Shown: piece by piece, positions 33,776-42,298 of the stretch
How positions within the stretch are numbered: position 1 is the stretch's first letter
Layout: each line of letters opens with the position of its first letter
Made by a program: the position numbers and the translations under genes
Source: Sphingomonas arenae
GTDB taxonomy: Bacteria; Pseudomonadota; Alphaproteobacteria; Sphingomonadales; Sphingomonadaceae
Direction of reading: 5' to 3'
NCBI RefSeq assembly: GCF_016924655.1
Contig: NZ_JAFFJU010000001.1
Span: 620,001 to 684,000 of the forward strand
DNA length: 64,000 nucleotides
The notes under the pieces: model-generated
What the model saw: the letters and a program-made list of their open reading frames with translations, nothing else
What the model was told of the DNA's origin: nothing
Databases searched by the model: none

Positions 33776-35421
33776 TCTCCAGCAAGTGGCAGTTGAAGGA
33801 TGCACCGGACCCTGCCGGTGCCCGGACGATCGACTCGGAGTTCTCCCCCGTGGCTTTGCGCGACGATCTGGACGATGGAGAGGCCAATCCCCATTCCGCT
33901 TCGCCGCCCGGCAGCGGGATCGACCCGGTTCTCCACGGAGAACAGCGCATGTTCTCCGACGTGCGATACGCCCAGCCAGATGGTTCCACCCGGACGCGGT
34001 GAGGCGTTGATGGCATTGCGGACGAGGTTGAGCAGGGCTTGCCGGATCTCGACCTCGTTGACGGACAGGATCGCATCACTCCCGCCACGCAGTTCCAGCC
34101 GCACGCCCTCATGCTCTGCCTGCGTGGCGGTCATCCGCAACAGCTCGTCGAGCAGGTGGAAGGCGCTCACGGTCGTGCGGCCTTCGCCGGCGCCTTCCCC
34201 GAAGCTGCGAAGCCGTCGAATGAGCTCGGAGAGGTCCTGCGCTTTCCGCGCGATCCGCTCAGACATGTCCCGGACTTCCGCAAGATCGGGTTGCCTTGCA
34301 GCGGTGGCGCTGAGCAGGCTGTTGGCTTCCAGCGCGATGGTGGACAGCGGTTGGCTGACCTCGTGGATGACACCGAGCGACATCGCTCTTAAGGTCTTAA
34401 GTCGCTCCGCGTGAAGCAGCAGCCGGTCACGACGGCGGATCTCCGCGCGGGCAATGGCCTGAGCGTCGGCGTAGCTGCCCGCGATATAACCGCCGGCGGC
34501 GATGCAGGCGAGAAGCATGTGAGCATGCAGGCGCTGAACATCTCCCGCCGCGCCCGTGCTGAGCGGGAGAACGATCAGCGCGCTCAGGAGAATGGCGAGC
34601 CAGGCGGCCGGTCGCCCGCCGCGAAGTCCGGCCCAGCATGTGCCCAGGAGCACCGGCGCGAGGACAACTCCCAGGTCGACTTCCTGGATGAAGAAGACCA
34701 GCAGCCAGGCCAGCGCCAACACCAGGGCGACTTCGGGCCAGCGGGAGACTAGCACTTTCGGAGATGGCCGCGAGGCGTACGGGTTCAGCCTCTGGACCAG
34801 CCACAAGATTGGCGGCGCGAGCAGAAGCACCCCCAGCATATCGCCGAGCGCGAAGACCAGCATGGCGGAAAACAGCTCCGGTCCCACGAGCGTGTCGTTC
34901 GGACCGAGCTGCGGAACTGCCCAGAGCAGCGCCGCCAGGCTGGCAACGATGGGCGCGAGCGCCGCGGCGAGGGCGAAGGGCAGAGGATCGGAGGCCTCCG
35001 CACGGGCGAACAAGCGGTCGCGGACCAAGTGGATGACGCCGCCATACACCAGGCACGGACCAAGTACTCCGATCAGCGCGAGGAGGGAGCCCGGGGCAAT
35101 CGCCACCGTCCCGCTGGCCGCACTCACCATCAGCTCGGCGAGGGCCGCGGCGGGGGTGATCCGCGCGCCGGCCGTCCAGATGAACGCGAAGCGCAGCCCC
35201 GCGGCCGGAAACCAGAGGCTGAACAGCCCCTGCGTTTGCCAGTGAGACGCCAGCACGCGCAGGAGCGTGAAGGTCACGCCGTAAGCAATCAGGACGGGGA
35301 TCCAGAACAACGCGCGCGTGGGCAGGCGCTCGCTTCGGGCGAGACCCATGAAGCGATGCACTGCACGCGACTGACTGGACGCGGGCAGCAACCCCGCTGC
35401 CCGTTCGAAACGGCTAGGCAT
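33772..35421 (-). CDS. MASE1-domain sensor histidine kinase
   Basis: A protein of about 549 residues. The N-terminal 300 residues contain eight or so membrane helices of MASE1 type (FWIPVLIAYGVTFTLLRVLA, GLFSLWFPAAGLRFAFIWTA, GDMLGVLLLAPPILWLVQRL). They are followed by a dimerisation/H-box MSLGVIHEVSQPLSTIALEA with the phospho-histidine, and an ATPase domain with NLVRNAINASPRPGG (N box) and GMGIGLSIVQIVAQSHGG (G box). It should phosphorylate the coupled FixJ-type regulator. The start is uncertain: ATGs at 35457, 35421 and 35349 are all possible; 35421 follows a GGGGGTC run. Confidence 0.88.
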   Translation of the reverse strand: MPSRFERAAGLLPASSQSRAVHRFMGLARSERLPTRALFWIPVLIAYGVTFTLLRVLASHWQTQGLFSLWFPAAGLRFAFIWTAGARITPAAALAELMVSAASGTVAIAPGSLLALIGVLGPCLVYGGVIHLVRDRLFARAEASDPLPFALAAALAPIVASLAALLWAVPQLGPNDTLVGPELFSAMLVFALGDMLGVLLLAPPILWLVQRLNPYASRPSPKVLVSRWPEVALVLALAWLLVFFIQEVDLGVVLAPVLLGTCWAGLRGGRPAAWLAILLSALIVLPLSTGAAGDVQRLHAHMLLACIAAGGYIAGSYADAQAIARAEIRRRDRLLLHAERLKTLRAMSLGVIHEVSQPLSTIALEANSLLSATAARQPDLAEVRDMSERIARKAQDLSELIRRLRSFGEGAGEGRTTVSAFHLLDELLRMTATQAEHEGVRLELRGGSDAILSVNEVEIRQALLNLVRNAINASPRPGGTIWLGVSHVGEHALFSVENRVDPAAGRRSGMGIGLSIVQIVAQSHGGELRVDRPGTGRVRCILQLPLAGE

Positions 35422-35659
35422 CGATACGCAGACCCCCGTCGCCCCGATACCGGTCATTGTTCCACTTTGGTATCCCCGTAGTCTTCCCGGATATCGCGGA
35501 ATGCCCCGGCTGAGGCTTGTTCCGGCCCGGCGGCGCGTCCCGATTCCCTCCAGCCGGAGGTCGGGACGGAGCGGCATGAAGCGGGGCTTTCCTCCCGCGG
35601 GGGCACTCTTCGCAGTCCGGCGCGTGATCGGCGGGCGGCAGTTGTAACGGGGGCTGTGT

Positions 35660-36253
35660 TTGAGCGTGTTGTTCAAGCCGGTTGCGGAGGTCGTCGATCT
35701 TCCGCAACTGGCCCTTTCCTGGCTTGCGTCGGACGAGGTCGCGCGATTGCTGGTCGATGATCAGCTGCTGATCCGCTGGACCAACGCCGTCGCTTCATCC
35801 TGGCTCGATTCGCGCGCCGTTGTCGCAAGCGTCGAAGGCCGTCTGTGCGTGGGCCGGTCGGATGCCGAATTGGGGGCACTGCTCGCTCGGGCGCGATTCC
35901 GGCCCGAAGGCACGTGCATCCCTTTGCAGGACGGCGCGTCCCACCTGATCGTCTGCGCCCGGCGCGTGTCCGACGCGGGACAAGGCTGCGTCTACGGCCT
36001 TTCGCTTCGCCGCACCGACGAGCAGTGCAGCGGGCGCGCCGTCGGACTGGGCAAGGCCTATGGCCTGACCGCCTGCGAGGAAGGCATCGCGCAGCTGCTG
36101 TTCCACGGAGCAACGGCGCAGGAAGCGGCCGAGCGCCTCAAGATCTCGGTGGAGACGGTGCGCACCCACATCCGCCGGCTTTACCAGAAGCTGGGCGTTA
36201 ACAGCCGCGAGGCCCTGCTGACCCAGGTGCGCCCGTTCATGATGATGTTCTGA
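35660..36253 (+). CDS. LuxR-family transcriptional regulator
   Basis: A 197-residue protein: an N-terminal PAS-like sensory half (LLVDDQLLIRWTNAVASSWL, LQDGASHLIVCARRV) and a C-terminal LuxR HTH (YGLTACEEGIAQLLFHGATA, QEAAERLKISVETVRTHIRR, LYQKLGVNSREALL). There is no receiver domain. It is read divergently from the kinase gene and toward the pilus operon 210 bp downstream, so it is a good candidate for controlling one or both. The start is TTG 35660 or GTG 35666; neither has a strong ribosome site. Confidence 0.85.
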   Translation: MSVLFKPVAEVVDLPQLALSWLASDEVARLLVDDQLLIRWTNAVASSWLDSRAVVASVEGRLCVGRSDAELGALLARARFRPEGTCIPLQDGASHLIVCARRVSDAGQGCVYGLSLRRTDEQCSGRAVGLGKAYGLTACEEGIAQLLFHGATAQEAAERLKISVETVRTHIRRLYQKLGVNSREALLTQVRPFMMMF

Positions 36254-36319
36254 CTGTCCGATTTCGGAACATTTCTGCGAGCATCACCAAAGTTGGGGAC
36301 GAACGAAAAACCAAGCCGA

Positions 36320-36334
36320 TTAACAACCTGTTTA
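36320..36334 (+). promoter_or_regulatory. CtrA-box-like site upstream of the pilus operon
   Basis: TTAACAACCTGTTTA (36320-36334) matches the CtrA consensus TTAA-N7-TTAA at seven of eight fixed bases. It lies 129 nt before the start of the pilin gene in a 209-bp intergenic region that must hold the operon promoter. Motif match only; SciP, a CtrA inhibitor, is encoded at 2556. Confidence 0.35.
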
Positions 36335-36462
36335 CCGAAGTCGAAGCGAGTCGGACGACATGCCGGCCCACTTCTCCAAGCTTCGGTGGGGGGCGCGCTC
36401 ATCATCCTGGTGGGTGCCGATCTCTCGGTTTCCTACTCCACTTTCCGATGAGGACATTTCCT

Positions 36463-36963
36463 ATGAAGAAGCTTCTTCTCGCCGCGGTTGCCGCTGGCAT
36501 TTTCGCGACGCCGGCTGCTGCCCAGACCGCTGCCAACCCGATCACCGCCGCTCACTCGCCGGTCATCAGCGTCGGTCTCTCGGGCACCCTCGACAAGCGT
36601 TGCACCGTTTCCGCTTTCCTGAATGGTCCGTTCTCGGAACTGAACCTCGAGAACCCCGGTGTGCAGGGTTCGGAAAGCCTCAGCAGCAAGTGCAACTACC
36701 CGGGTTACGCCACGCTGACAATCAAGTCGGCCAACGGTGGTAAGCTGAAGAGCGGCAGCAACGAGCTGGGCTATACCTTCAGCCTCTCGGGCGGCTTCGC
36801 CACCGACGCCAACCTCTCCAGTGACCTTGTGATCACCAACTTCCACAATCCGGCGAACGTGAACACGGACTTCACCCGGTCCATGTCCGTCAAGCTCGCG
36901 AACGTCGCGACCGTTGCTGGTACGTATCAGGACACGCTGACGATTTCGATTCAGCCGAACTAA
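36463..36963 (+). CDS. Chaperone-usher pilus major subunit (CupE/SCPU-like fimbrial protein)
   Basis: A 166-residue exported protein with signal peptide MKKLLLAAVAAGIFATPAAA. The mature part is a beta-sandwich pilin: VGLSGTLDKRCTVSAFLNGP with the first cysteine, SLSSKCNYPGYATLTIKSAN with the second, and the C-terminal donor strand region VAGTYQDTLTISIQPN. Two cysteines and the GTYxDTLTITI end are typical of archaic (sigma) chaperone-usher subunits. ATG 36463 has GAGGAC 9 nt upstream and is preferred to ATG 36448. A hairpin after the gene separates it from the chaperone genes, which suggests it is the abundant subunit. Confidence 0.85.
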   Translation: MKKLLLAAVAAGIFATPAAAQTAANPITAAHSPVISVGLSGTLDKRCTVSAFLNGPFSELNLENPGVQGSESLSSKCNYPGYATLTIKSANGGKLKSGSNELGYTFSLSGGFATDANLSSDLVITNFHNPANVNTDFTRSMSVKLANVATVAGTYQDTLTISIQPN

Positions 36964-36970
36964 TATTCCT

Positions 36971-37006
36971 GGCCTCGGTCGCTTCGGCGACCGGGGCCTC
37001 CTTTCT
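36971..37006 (+). terminator. Partial terminator/attenuator between pilin and chaperone genes
   Basis: A 12-bp stem GGCCTCGGTCGC (36971-36982) / GCGACCGGGGCC (36987-36998) with one G-U pair and a TTCG tetraloop, followed by TCCTTTCTT. It starts 7 nt after the pilin stop inside an otherwise continuous operon, so it probably ends most transcripts after the major subunit and stabilises the pilin mRNA. Confidence 0.75.
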
Positions 37007-37021
37007 TCCGGGGGTCTCCAA

Positions 37022-37717
37022 ATGCGCTTACCGCGTCTTCGTCTCGCTCTTGCCGCCCTGAGCCTTCTTGCGCTCGCCCCGGCAGCCGCAGCCCAGGACG
37101 TGCAGCCGATCGTGAATGTGATGCAAATTCCGCGCGACAGCCGGGGCATCACGATCATGGTGCGCAACCCTCGTAACGTCGGCTTCCCGGTCACGTTCGA
37201 AGTGGTCGAACGCAAGGTAAAGCCGGACGGAACCGAAGATCAGATTCCCGCAGACGACCTCTTCACGGTCTTCCCGGCCCAAGCGGTGATTCCCGCAGGC
37301 AAGAGCCAGGCGGTGCGGGTCCAGTGGGCCGGCGGCAACGTGGACCAGTCCCGTTCCTTTACCCTGTATTCGGCCGAGGTCCCCGTCGACCTGACCAACA
37401 GCGGTCAGTCCGGCGTCCAGCGCATCCTGCGCGTGGGCGCGTCCGTCCACATCGTGCCCGCAGGTACTGCTCCGAAGCCGGTGCTCGAAGCCGCTGCACC
37501 TGATGGGGACGGCATGAAGGTCGTCATCCGCAACGACGGCAATCGCTTCGTCTACATCGACGCGCTCTCGCTCGCCTTCGGCGACAAGACGGTCGCCGGT
37601 ACCGAGCTCGGCAACATGGCCGGGCGGACGCTGATTCCGCCGGGAGCCAAACGCGAGTTCACGGTCAAGGGCGTCTCCGGGCAGCCCACCCTCAAGCTTC
37701 TATCGTCGGCGCTCTAA
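37022..37717 (+). CDS. Periplasmic pilus chaperone (PapD-like)
   Basis: A 231-residue protein with signal peptide (RLRLALAALSLLALAPAAAA), then two Ig-like domains of the PapD fold. Visible features are QIPRDSRGITIMVRNPRNVG in the first domain, LFTVFPAQAVIPAGKSQAVR followed by VQWAG (the usual 'P-x-x-x-I-P-G-x-x-Q-x-x-R' strand G1 region), and a second domain GMKVVIRNDGNRFVYIDAL. It should bind nascent subunits by donor-strand complementation. It is the first of two different chaperones in this operon; start ATG 37022 follows a GGGGGTC run. Confidence 0.88.
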   Translation: MRLPRLRLALAALSLLALAPAAAAQDVQPIVNVMQIPRDSRGITIMVRNPRNVGFPVTFEVVERKVKPDGTEDQIPADDLFTVFPAQAVIPAGKSQAVRVQWAGGNVDQSRSFTLYSAEVPVDLTNSGQSGVQRILRVGASVHIVPAGTAPKPVLEAAAPDGDGMKVVIRNDGNRFVYIDALSLAFGDKTVAGTELGNMAGRTLIPPGAKREFTVKGVSGQPTLKLLSSAL

Positions 37718-37729
37718 GGAGTGATCGCG

Positions 37730-38446
37730 GTGAGGGGCGTGCTCCTGGGGATTGCGGCGATCGTCATGGCGTCGGGGGTGATTGTCCCTGCTTCCGCGCA
37801 GACGATCACCCCGATGGTCTATGACCTTGCGCCCGCAGGCAAGGACAGCAGCCGTGAGCTTGAGTTCTGGAACAGCCAGAACCGCCCCGTCGCCATCGAA
37901 CTCACCTCCTCGCGCCGGTCCTATGACGAACATGGCGTCGCCTTGGATGTACCGGCGCCCGCCGACTTCACCATCGTCCCGCAACAGTTCATCGCCGCCG
38001 CCGGCGAGCGCAAGAAGGTCCGCCTGGTCTATAACGGACCCGCCGCCCTGGACCGCTCGGCGACCTACGCCCTGACCTTCCGGCAGGTGCCGATCTCCGC
38101 CGGTCAGGCGGACCCGAAGGTCCGTGTCCTGTTCGAGTTCACCACGCTCGCTCACGTCGTTCCCGCCGGCGCGAAGGAGAATGTCGAGCTCGCCGCGCAG
38201 GTGGCCGGCAGCACCGCCACGCTGACCTTCACCAACCGCGGGAGCCGTTACGCCCGGCTGGACGCCGCACCCCTGCGCATCCGCCAGGGCGGTGTGGACC
38301 TCAGTCTCGACCCCGCCCAGCTGCGCGACGCTTACGACCTGCGCTGGATCCTTCCGGGCGAGACGCGGGTCGCCGTGGTCCCGATCGGCAGCAGCCGGAT
38401 CTCGCTCGCGGCGGCCGTGGAGAGCGTCACGGCGCTGGATCGGTAG
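37730..38446 (+). CDS. Second periplasmic pilus chaperone (PapD-like)
   Basis: A 238-residue chaperone with signal peptide (GVLLGIAAIVMASGVIVPAS) and the PapD fold: SRELEFWNSQNRPVAIELTS, ADFTIVPQQFIAAAGERKKV followed by RLVYNG, TYALTFRQVPI, and a second Ig domain from about residue 150 (TATLTFTNRGSRYARLDAAP). It differs clearly from the preceding chaperone, as expected if each serves different subunits. GTG 37730 was chosen because AAGGAG (37716-37721) lies exactly 8 nt upstream; GTG 37721 is inside that site. The usher starts 2 nt after its stop. Confidence 0.87.
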   Translation: MRGVLLGIAAIVMASGVIVPASAQTITPMVYDLAPAGKDSSRELEFWNSQNRPVAIELTSSRRSYDEHGVALDVPAPADFTIVPQQFIAAAGERKKVRLVYNGPAALDRSATYALTFRQVPISAGQADPKVRVLFEFTTLAHVVPAGAKENVELAAQVAGSTATLTFTNRGSRYARLDAAPLRIRQGGVDLSLDPAQLRDAYDLRWILPGETRVAVVPIGSSRISLAAAVESVTALDR

Positions 38447-38448
38447 CG

Positions 38449-40929
38449 ATGCGCAGGAGCGTCACGGCCCTTCAGCTGGGCACTTGCCTGGGGACTGCGG
38501 GCCTGCTGGTGCTGGGCGCCACTCCGGCGCTTGCGGCGAGCGCAACGCCGGCCGCCACCGCCGACCGGCCGATGCCCGCGCCAGCGCGGATCAACCTGCC
38601 GCTGGTTTTCTCGGGCACATTCCTCGGCGATATCGGCGCGCAGATCGCGCCTGACGGATCAGGCCTGGCGCTCGATCCAGCCGACTTCGTTCGCCTTGCC
38701 GGCGACCGGCTGACCCCGACCATGAAGGCGCGGATCCAGGGAGCGCGCGGCTCGTCGGGCCTGGTCACCGCCGAGGAGTTCAAGGCGGCGGGTGTCGAGG
38801 TGGCCTACGATCCGGCGACGCTGGAGGTGTCGGTCAGCATCCCGCTCGACCAGCAGGGGCGCCGAAGCCTCGCGCTCGTCCAGGAAGCATCGGTCTTCGA
38901 CAGCGACTATGACCCGCCGACGGGTTTTTCGGGCACCGGCATCTTCAACGTCAGCCAGAATGTCTCCCACGAGCAGGGCTGGTTCGGGGACTTCCAGCCG
39001 GTGAACGTTGCCGCGCAGACGGCCTTTAACCTGGGCGGAGCCAAGGGGCTGAACCTGTTCGCCGAGATGTTCTACGGCGGTGGGGAGGGCGGCTTGCGCC
39101 GCGGCGCCGTAACCCTGACGCGTGACGACCGGGACCGCGCGCTCCGGCTGATGGCCGGCGACATTTCGCCGACCGCTGCCGGATTCCAGTCCAGCCTGCC
39201 GATTGGCGGCATCGGAATCGAGAAGAATTATTCGCAGCTGCAGCCATACCGCAACGTCAGGCCGAGCGGGCTGTTCAAGTTCGCGCTGGACGAACCGGCG
39301 GTCGTGGAGGTGCTCGTCAACGGCGTGGTGGCACGGGCCTTCCGGCTCGAGCGAGGCCAGTATGACGTTCGCGACTTCAACTTCGCGTCGGGGCTCAACC
39401 GGATCGATATCTACGTCGTCGACGATTACGGGCGGCGGTTGCTCACGTCCTTTTCGCAATTCTTCAACTTCAACCTGCTCGACCCCGGCATCTCGGAGTT
39501 CGGCGCCTATGCCGGCTTTCCGCAGTTGCGCTCAGGTGGCGGTTCGATCGCTTATGGCGGCGATCCGACACTCACGCTCTTCTACCGCCGAGGACTGACG
39601 CAGTCCCTGACCGCGGGCTTCGACTTTCAGGCCGGTGGGGGACAGGCGGTCGGCGGCGTTTCGGCCGGGCTTGCGACCGGGATCGGAACCTTCGGCGTGG
39701 CGGGGGCCGTCTCGCGCGATGCCTTGGCGGGCGCGGGGCACCAGCTGCTGCTCAACTACGAGCTTGGTGGCAAGCCGGCAGCGTTCCTCGACAGCCCAGC
39801 GCTGAACGTGGAGGTCCGGCATCGGTCTAGGAACTTCGTCGCGCTAGGGGATGCCGCAGGCGACGACCCGACCAGGTTCGACCTTCGCGCGCGCTTCTCC
39901 GCCACGGTGTTCGACCGGTTCGGAGTTGGCCTGTCCGGGCTGATGACGACGAAGTACGGGAATCGGCCGAGCGACCGATCTCTCGGCTTGAATCTGTCCA
40001 CGTCGCTGATGTCGATGACCTTCAATGCGAGCGCCGAGAGGACTCGTACGGAACGCGGGGCGGGGACGCGGTTCCTGCTTTCGGCGAGCCGTTCACTGGG
40101 CTTCCGGACCAGCGGCCGCTCGAGCTTCGACAGCCGGTCCCGCTCCACGCAGCTGGAATATTCCCGATATCGCGGGGACGAGCTGGGCGACTACGGATAT
40201 CGCGCGCTCATATCCCGCGACCGCAGCGGTTTCGCCGGGTCGGGGGAGCTGAGCTACAATGCCAACCGCGCCTTCATCGCCCTTCGGCACGACCTCACGA
40301 CCGACCTCGCCGGCAAGAACATGCGGCAGCGCTCTTCCTATTCGCTGGCGACCCAGGTCGCGTTCGCCGGTGACCGGGTCGGATTCGGCAGGCCTGTCGG
40401 AACGAACTTCCTGCTGGCCTATCCGCACCGGACGCTTCGCAGCAGCGTCCTCGTGACCCGTGGAATCGAGGACGAGAAGATCATCGCGCGGTCCGGGATC
40501 TTCGGCCCTGCGCTTGCGCCGGCCGGCGGAGCCCATGCGCCTCGGCGGGTCACGGTTCGTGCCGAGACGCTTCCTGACGGGTACGATCCTGGCAAGTCTT
40601 ATTACGAACTGCTGCCCGGGCCGGCCACCGGCTATCTGGCGCAGGTCGGGTCCGACGCCTCACGCACGGTGCAAGGCAATCTGATCGACGGCAGCGGAGC
40701 CCCGATCGGCCTCGCTGTCGGCGACCTGGTGCGGATCGACAAGGCAGGCGGCAAGAAGGTTCAGATCTTCACCAATCGCGCCGGGAGGTTTGTTGCCACG
40801 GGTCTTGCGCCGGGCAAGTATCGCCTGGAGATCGGCGCAGACAAGCTCATCGCCGAGTTGGTCGTTGGCGAGGACCAGGATGGAATTATAGAAGTCGGTC
40901 GCGTTTCCGCCCGGCAGGAGGAACGCTGA
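38449..40929 (+). CDS. Outer-membrane fimbrial usher (FimD/PapC family)
   Basis: An 826-residue usher: signal peptide, an N-terminal domain (LPLVFSGTFLGDIGAQIAPD), then a long beta-barrel with the plug region (SGLFKFALDEPAVVEVLVNG, QYDVRDFNFASGLNRIDIYV, VDDYGRRLLTSFSQFFNFNL). Barrel strands run to about residue 680. The C-terminal domains include GAPIGLAVGDLVRIDKAGGK and FVATGLAPGKYRLEIGADK. It recruits chaperone-subunit complexes, and subunits polymerise through its pore. Length is close to ushers of the archaic/sigma class. The stop overlaps the next ATG. Confidence 0.92.
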   Translation: MRRSVTALQLGTCLGTAGLLVLGATPALAASATPAATADRPMPAPARINLPLVFSGTFLGDIGAQIAPDGSGLALDPADFVRLAGDRLTPTMKARIQGARGSSGLVTAEEFKAAGVEVAYDPATLEVSVSIPLDQQGRRSLALVQEASVFDSDYDPPTGFSGTGIFNVSQNVSHEQGWFGDFQPVNVAAQTAFNLGGAKGLNLFAEMFYGGGEGGLRRGAVTLTRDDRDRALRLMAGDISPTAAGFQSSLPIGGIGIEKNYSQLQPYRNVRPSGLFKFALDEPAVVEVLVNGVVARAFRLERGQYDVRDFNFASGLNRIDIYVVDDYGRRLLTSFSQFFNFNLLDPGISEFGAYAGFPQLRSGGGSIAYGGDPTLTLFYRRGLTQSLTAGFDFQAGGGQAVGGVSAGLATGIGTFGVAGAVSRDALAGAGHQLLLNYELGGKPAAFLDSPALNVEVRHRSRNFVALGDAAGDDPTRFDLRARFSATVFDRFGVGLSGLMTTKYGNRPSDRSLGLNLSTSLMSMTFNASAERTRTERGAGTRFLLSASRSLGFRTSGRSSFDSRSRSTQLEYSRYRGDELGDYGYRALISRDRSGFAGSGELSYNANRAFIALRHDLTTDLAGKNMRQRSSYSLATQVAFAGDRVGFGRPVGTNFLLAYPHRTLRSSVLVTRGIEDEKIIARSGIFGPALAPAGGAHAPRRVTVRAETLPDGYDPGKSYYELLPGPATGYLAQVGSDASRTVQGNLIDGSGAPIGLAVGDLVRIDKAGGKKVQIFTNRAGRFVATGLAPGKYRLEIGADKLIAELVVGEDQDGIIEVGRVSARQEER

Positions 40930-41858
40930 TGCTGCGGATGTTGAGTTTGGCCGCGGGCGCGTTGCTCCTCATGGCTGCGTCCCCTGCAGCGGCGGACCCG
41001 GCATGTGCGGCCTCGATGCGCCCGTCGGCGGGCGTCGCCCGCCTGATCTACGATCCGCTGAACGCGGTGCAGGAAACGCTGGAGATCGAACTCCTTCTCG
41101 AGCAGCAAAGCGCGAAACCGTGCCGTTACGCCCTGGCGATCGCAGGCGCGGGATCGAGCCGCCAGAGAATGATGCGCGATGCGCGCGGGCAGCTAACTTA
41201 CGAGCTCCAGATCAATGGGGTGCTGGTCAGCAACGACCTGAATGCTCCGGCAGCGATCAACGGGAACGGTCGGCAGGTTTCGCGCGGAAGCGGGGAAGAG
41301 CGGAAGACGAGAACAATCCGGCTGAAGGCGATGATTCCCGCGGGTCAGTTCGCTCCCGCAGGTTTGTACGAGGACCAGCTGACCCTGCGACTGTACGATG
41401 TGACCGATGGTGTACCGCAGCAGGTCGGCAGCGATGTTCCGCTGATCATCGGAGGTGACGTCCCGGCGCGCGCCCAGATCAACCTGGCGGGGACGAGCTC
41501 GTCGGTGTTCGGGTCGGTCAACGCGGCCGGCCTGTCTTTCGGCCAGTTGGTCACGGGCGCGGAGCGGGATGCCTACATCCAGGTCCGTGCGACCGCTCCG
41601 GTTCTGCTGACGATTTCTTCGGCAAACAAGGGCGCCATGCGCCACAGGTCGGAGCCTGCCGCGACGGCGATCCCCTACGCTTTTTCTGTCGATGGGCAGG
41701 CACTGGACCTTCGTGGCGGGCCGAAGAGGCTGGACCGCAACCCGGCGCGCGGTCTGCAGGCCGAAAACTATCGGATGGCCGTACGGATCACAGACGCCGA
41801 CAACCGCCAGGCAGGCACTTATGAGGACGTGATCACCATCACGGTCGAACCGAAATGA
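40929..41858 (+). CDS. Two-domain SCPU-like fimbrial protein, probable tip subunit/adhesin
   Basis: A 309-residue exported protein (MLSLAAGALLLMAASPAAAD signal). Residues about 25-165 form one beta-rich domain with two cysteines (CAASMRPSAG; KPCRYALAIAGAG) ending in LYEDQLTLRLYD. Residues about 175-309 form a second one resembling the spore-coat-U fold (VFGSVNAAGLSFGQLVTGAE), ending in a donor strand region AGTYEDVITITVEPK. Two-domain subunits encoded after the usher are usually tip adhesins in archaic chaperone-usher systems, so that is the likely role. It overlaps the next gene by 4 bp. Confidence 0.8.
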   Translation: MLRMLSLAAGALLLMAASPAAADPACAASMRPSAGVARLIYDPLNAVQETLEIELLLEQQSAKPCRYALAIAGAGSSRQRMMRDARGQLTYELQINGVLVSNDLNAPAAINGNGRQVSRGSGEERKTRTIRLKAMIPAGQFAPAGLYEDQLTLRLYDVTDGVPQQVGSDVPLIIGGDVPARAQINLAGTSSSVFGSVNAAGLSFGQLVTGAERDAYIQVRATAPVLLTISSANKGAMRHRSEPAATAIPYAFSVDGQALDLRGGPKRLDRNPARGLQAENYRMAVRITDADNRQAGTYEDVITITVEPK

Positions 41859-42298
41859 AGGGCCGCGCTATGGCGAATCCGCTGAAGATCCTGGGTTTGG
41901 TCGCGCTGGCGACTATGCCGTTCGAGGGAGCGGCGGGGCAGACTTCTGTCCAGATGCGGCTGTCCGGAACATTGCAACCTCGCTGCAATGCGAAGGTCCA
42001 TGACTTGCAAGTGACGCCAGGTGAGGACCTCAAGCTAACTTTGCAGATCGCGCATAGCTGCAATGCGGCTCACACGCTCTTGCTGCGGGTGACGAAGGGG
42101 GCTGGTGCGGACCTCACCCGAACGAGCGTGAATTACAACGGGAAACAGCCGTCGATGAGAACGGAAGAGACTGTCAGCTTTCGCTACAATCTTCCGGTGA
42201 CAACTGCCGGGCTGTTGACGATCAGCCTGCCAAGAGCTTCCAAGAGGGAGCGTGACGCCATCGTGCAGACATTCACGGTGATGATAGTTCCAGATTGA
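41855..42298 (+). CDS. Minor fimbrial subunit (SCPU-like)
   Basis: A 147-residue exported protein with a signal peptide (NPLKILGLVALATMPFEGAA), then a pilin-like fold. It has VQMRLSGTLQPRCNAKVHDL with the first cysteine, LTLQIAHSCNAAHTLLLRVT with the second, and a final strand RDAIVQTFTVMIVPD. It is smaller and more divergent than the major subunit. ATG 41855 overlaps the preceding stop; an ATG at 41870 (MANPLK) is an alternative. It is the last gene of the pilus operon; no terminator hairpin is clear behind it. Confidence 0.78.
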   Translation: MKGRAMANPLKILGLVALATMPFEGAAGQTSVQMRLSGTLQPRCNAKVHDLQVTPGEDLKLTLQIAHSCNAAHTLLLRVTKGAGADLTRTSVNYNGKQPSMRTEETVSFRYNLPVTTAGLLTISLPRASKRERDAIVQTFTVMIVPD

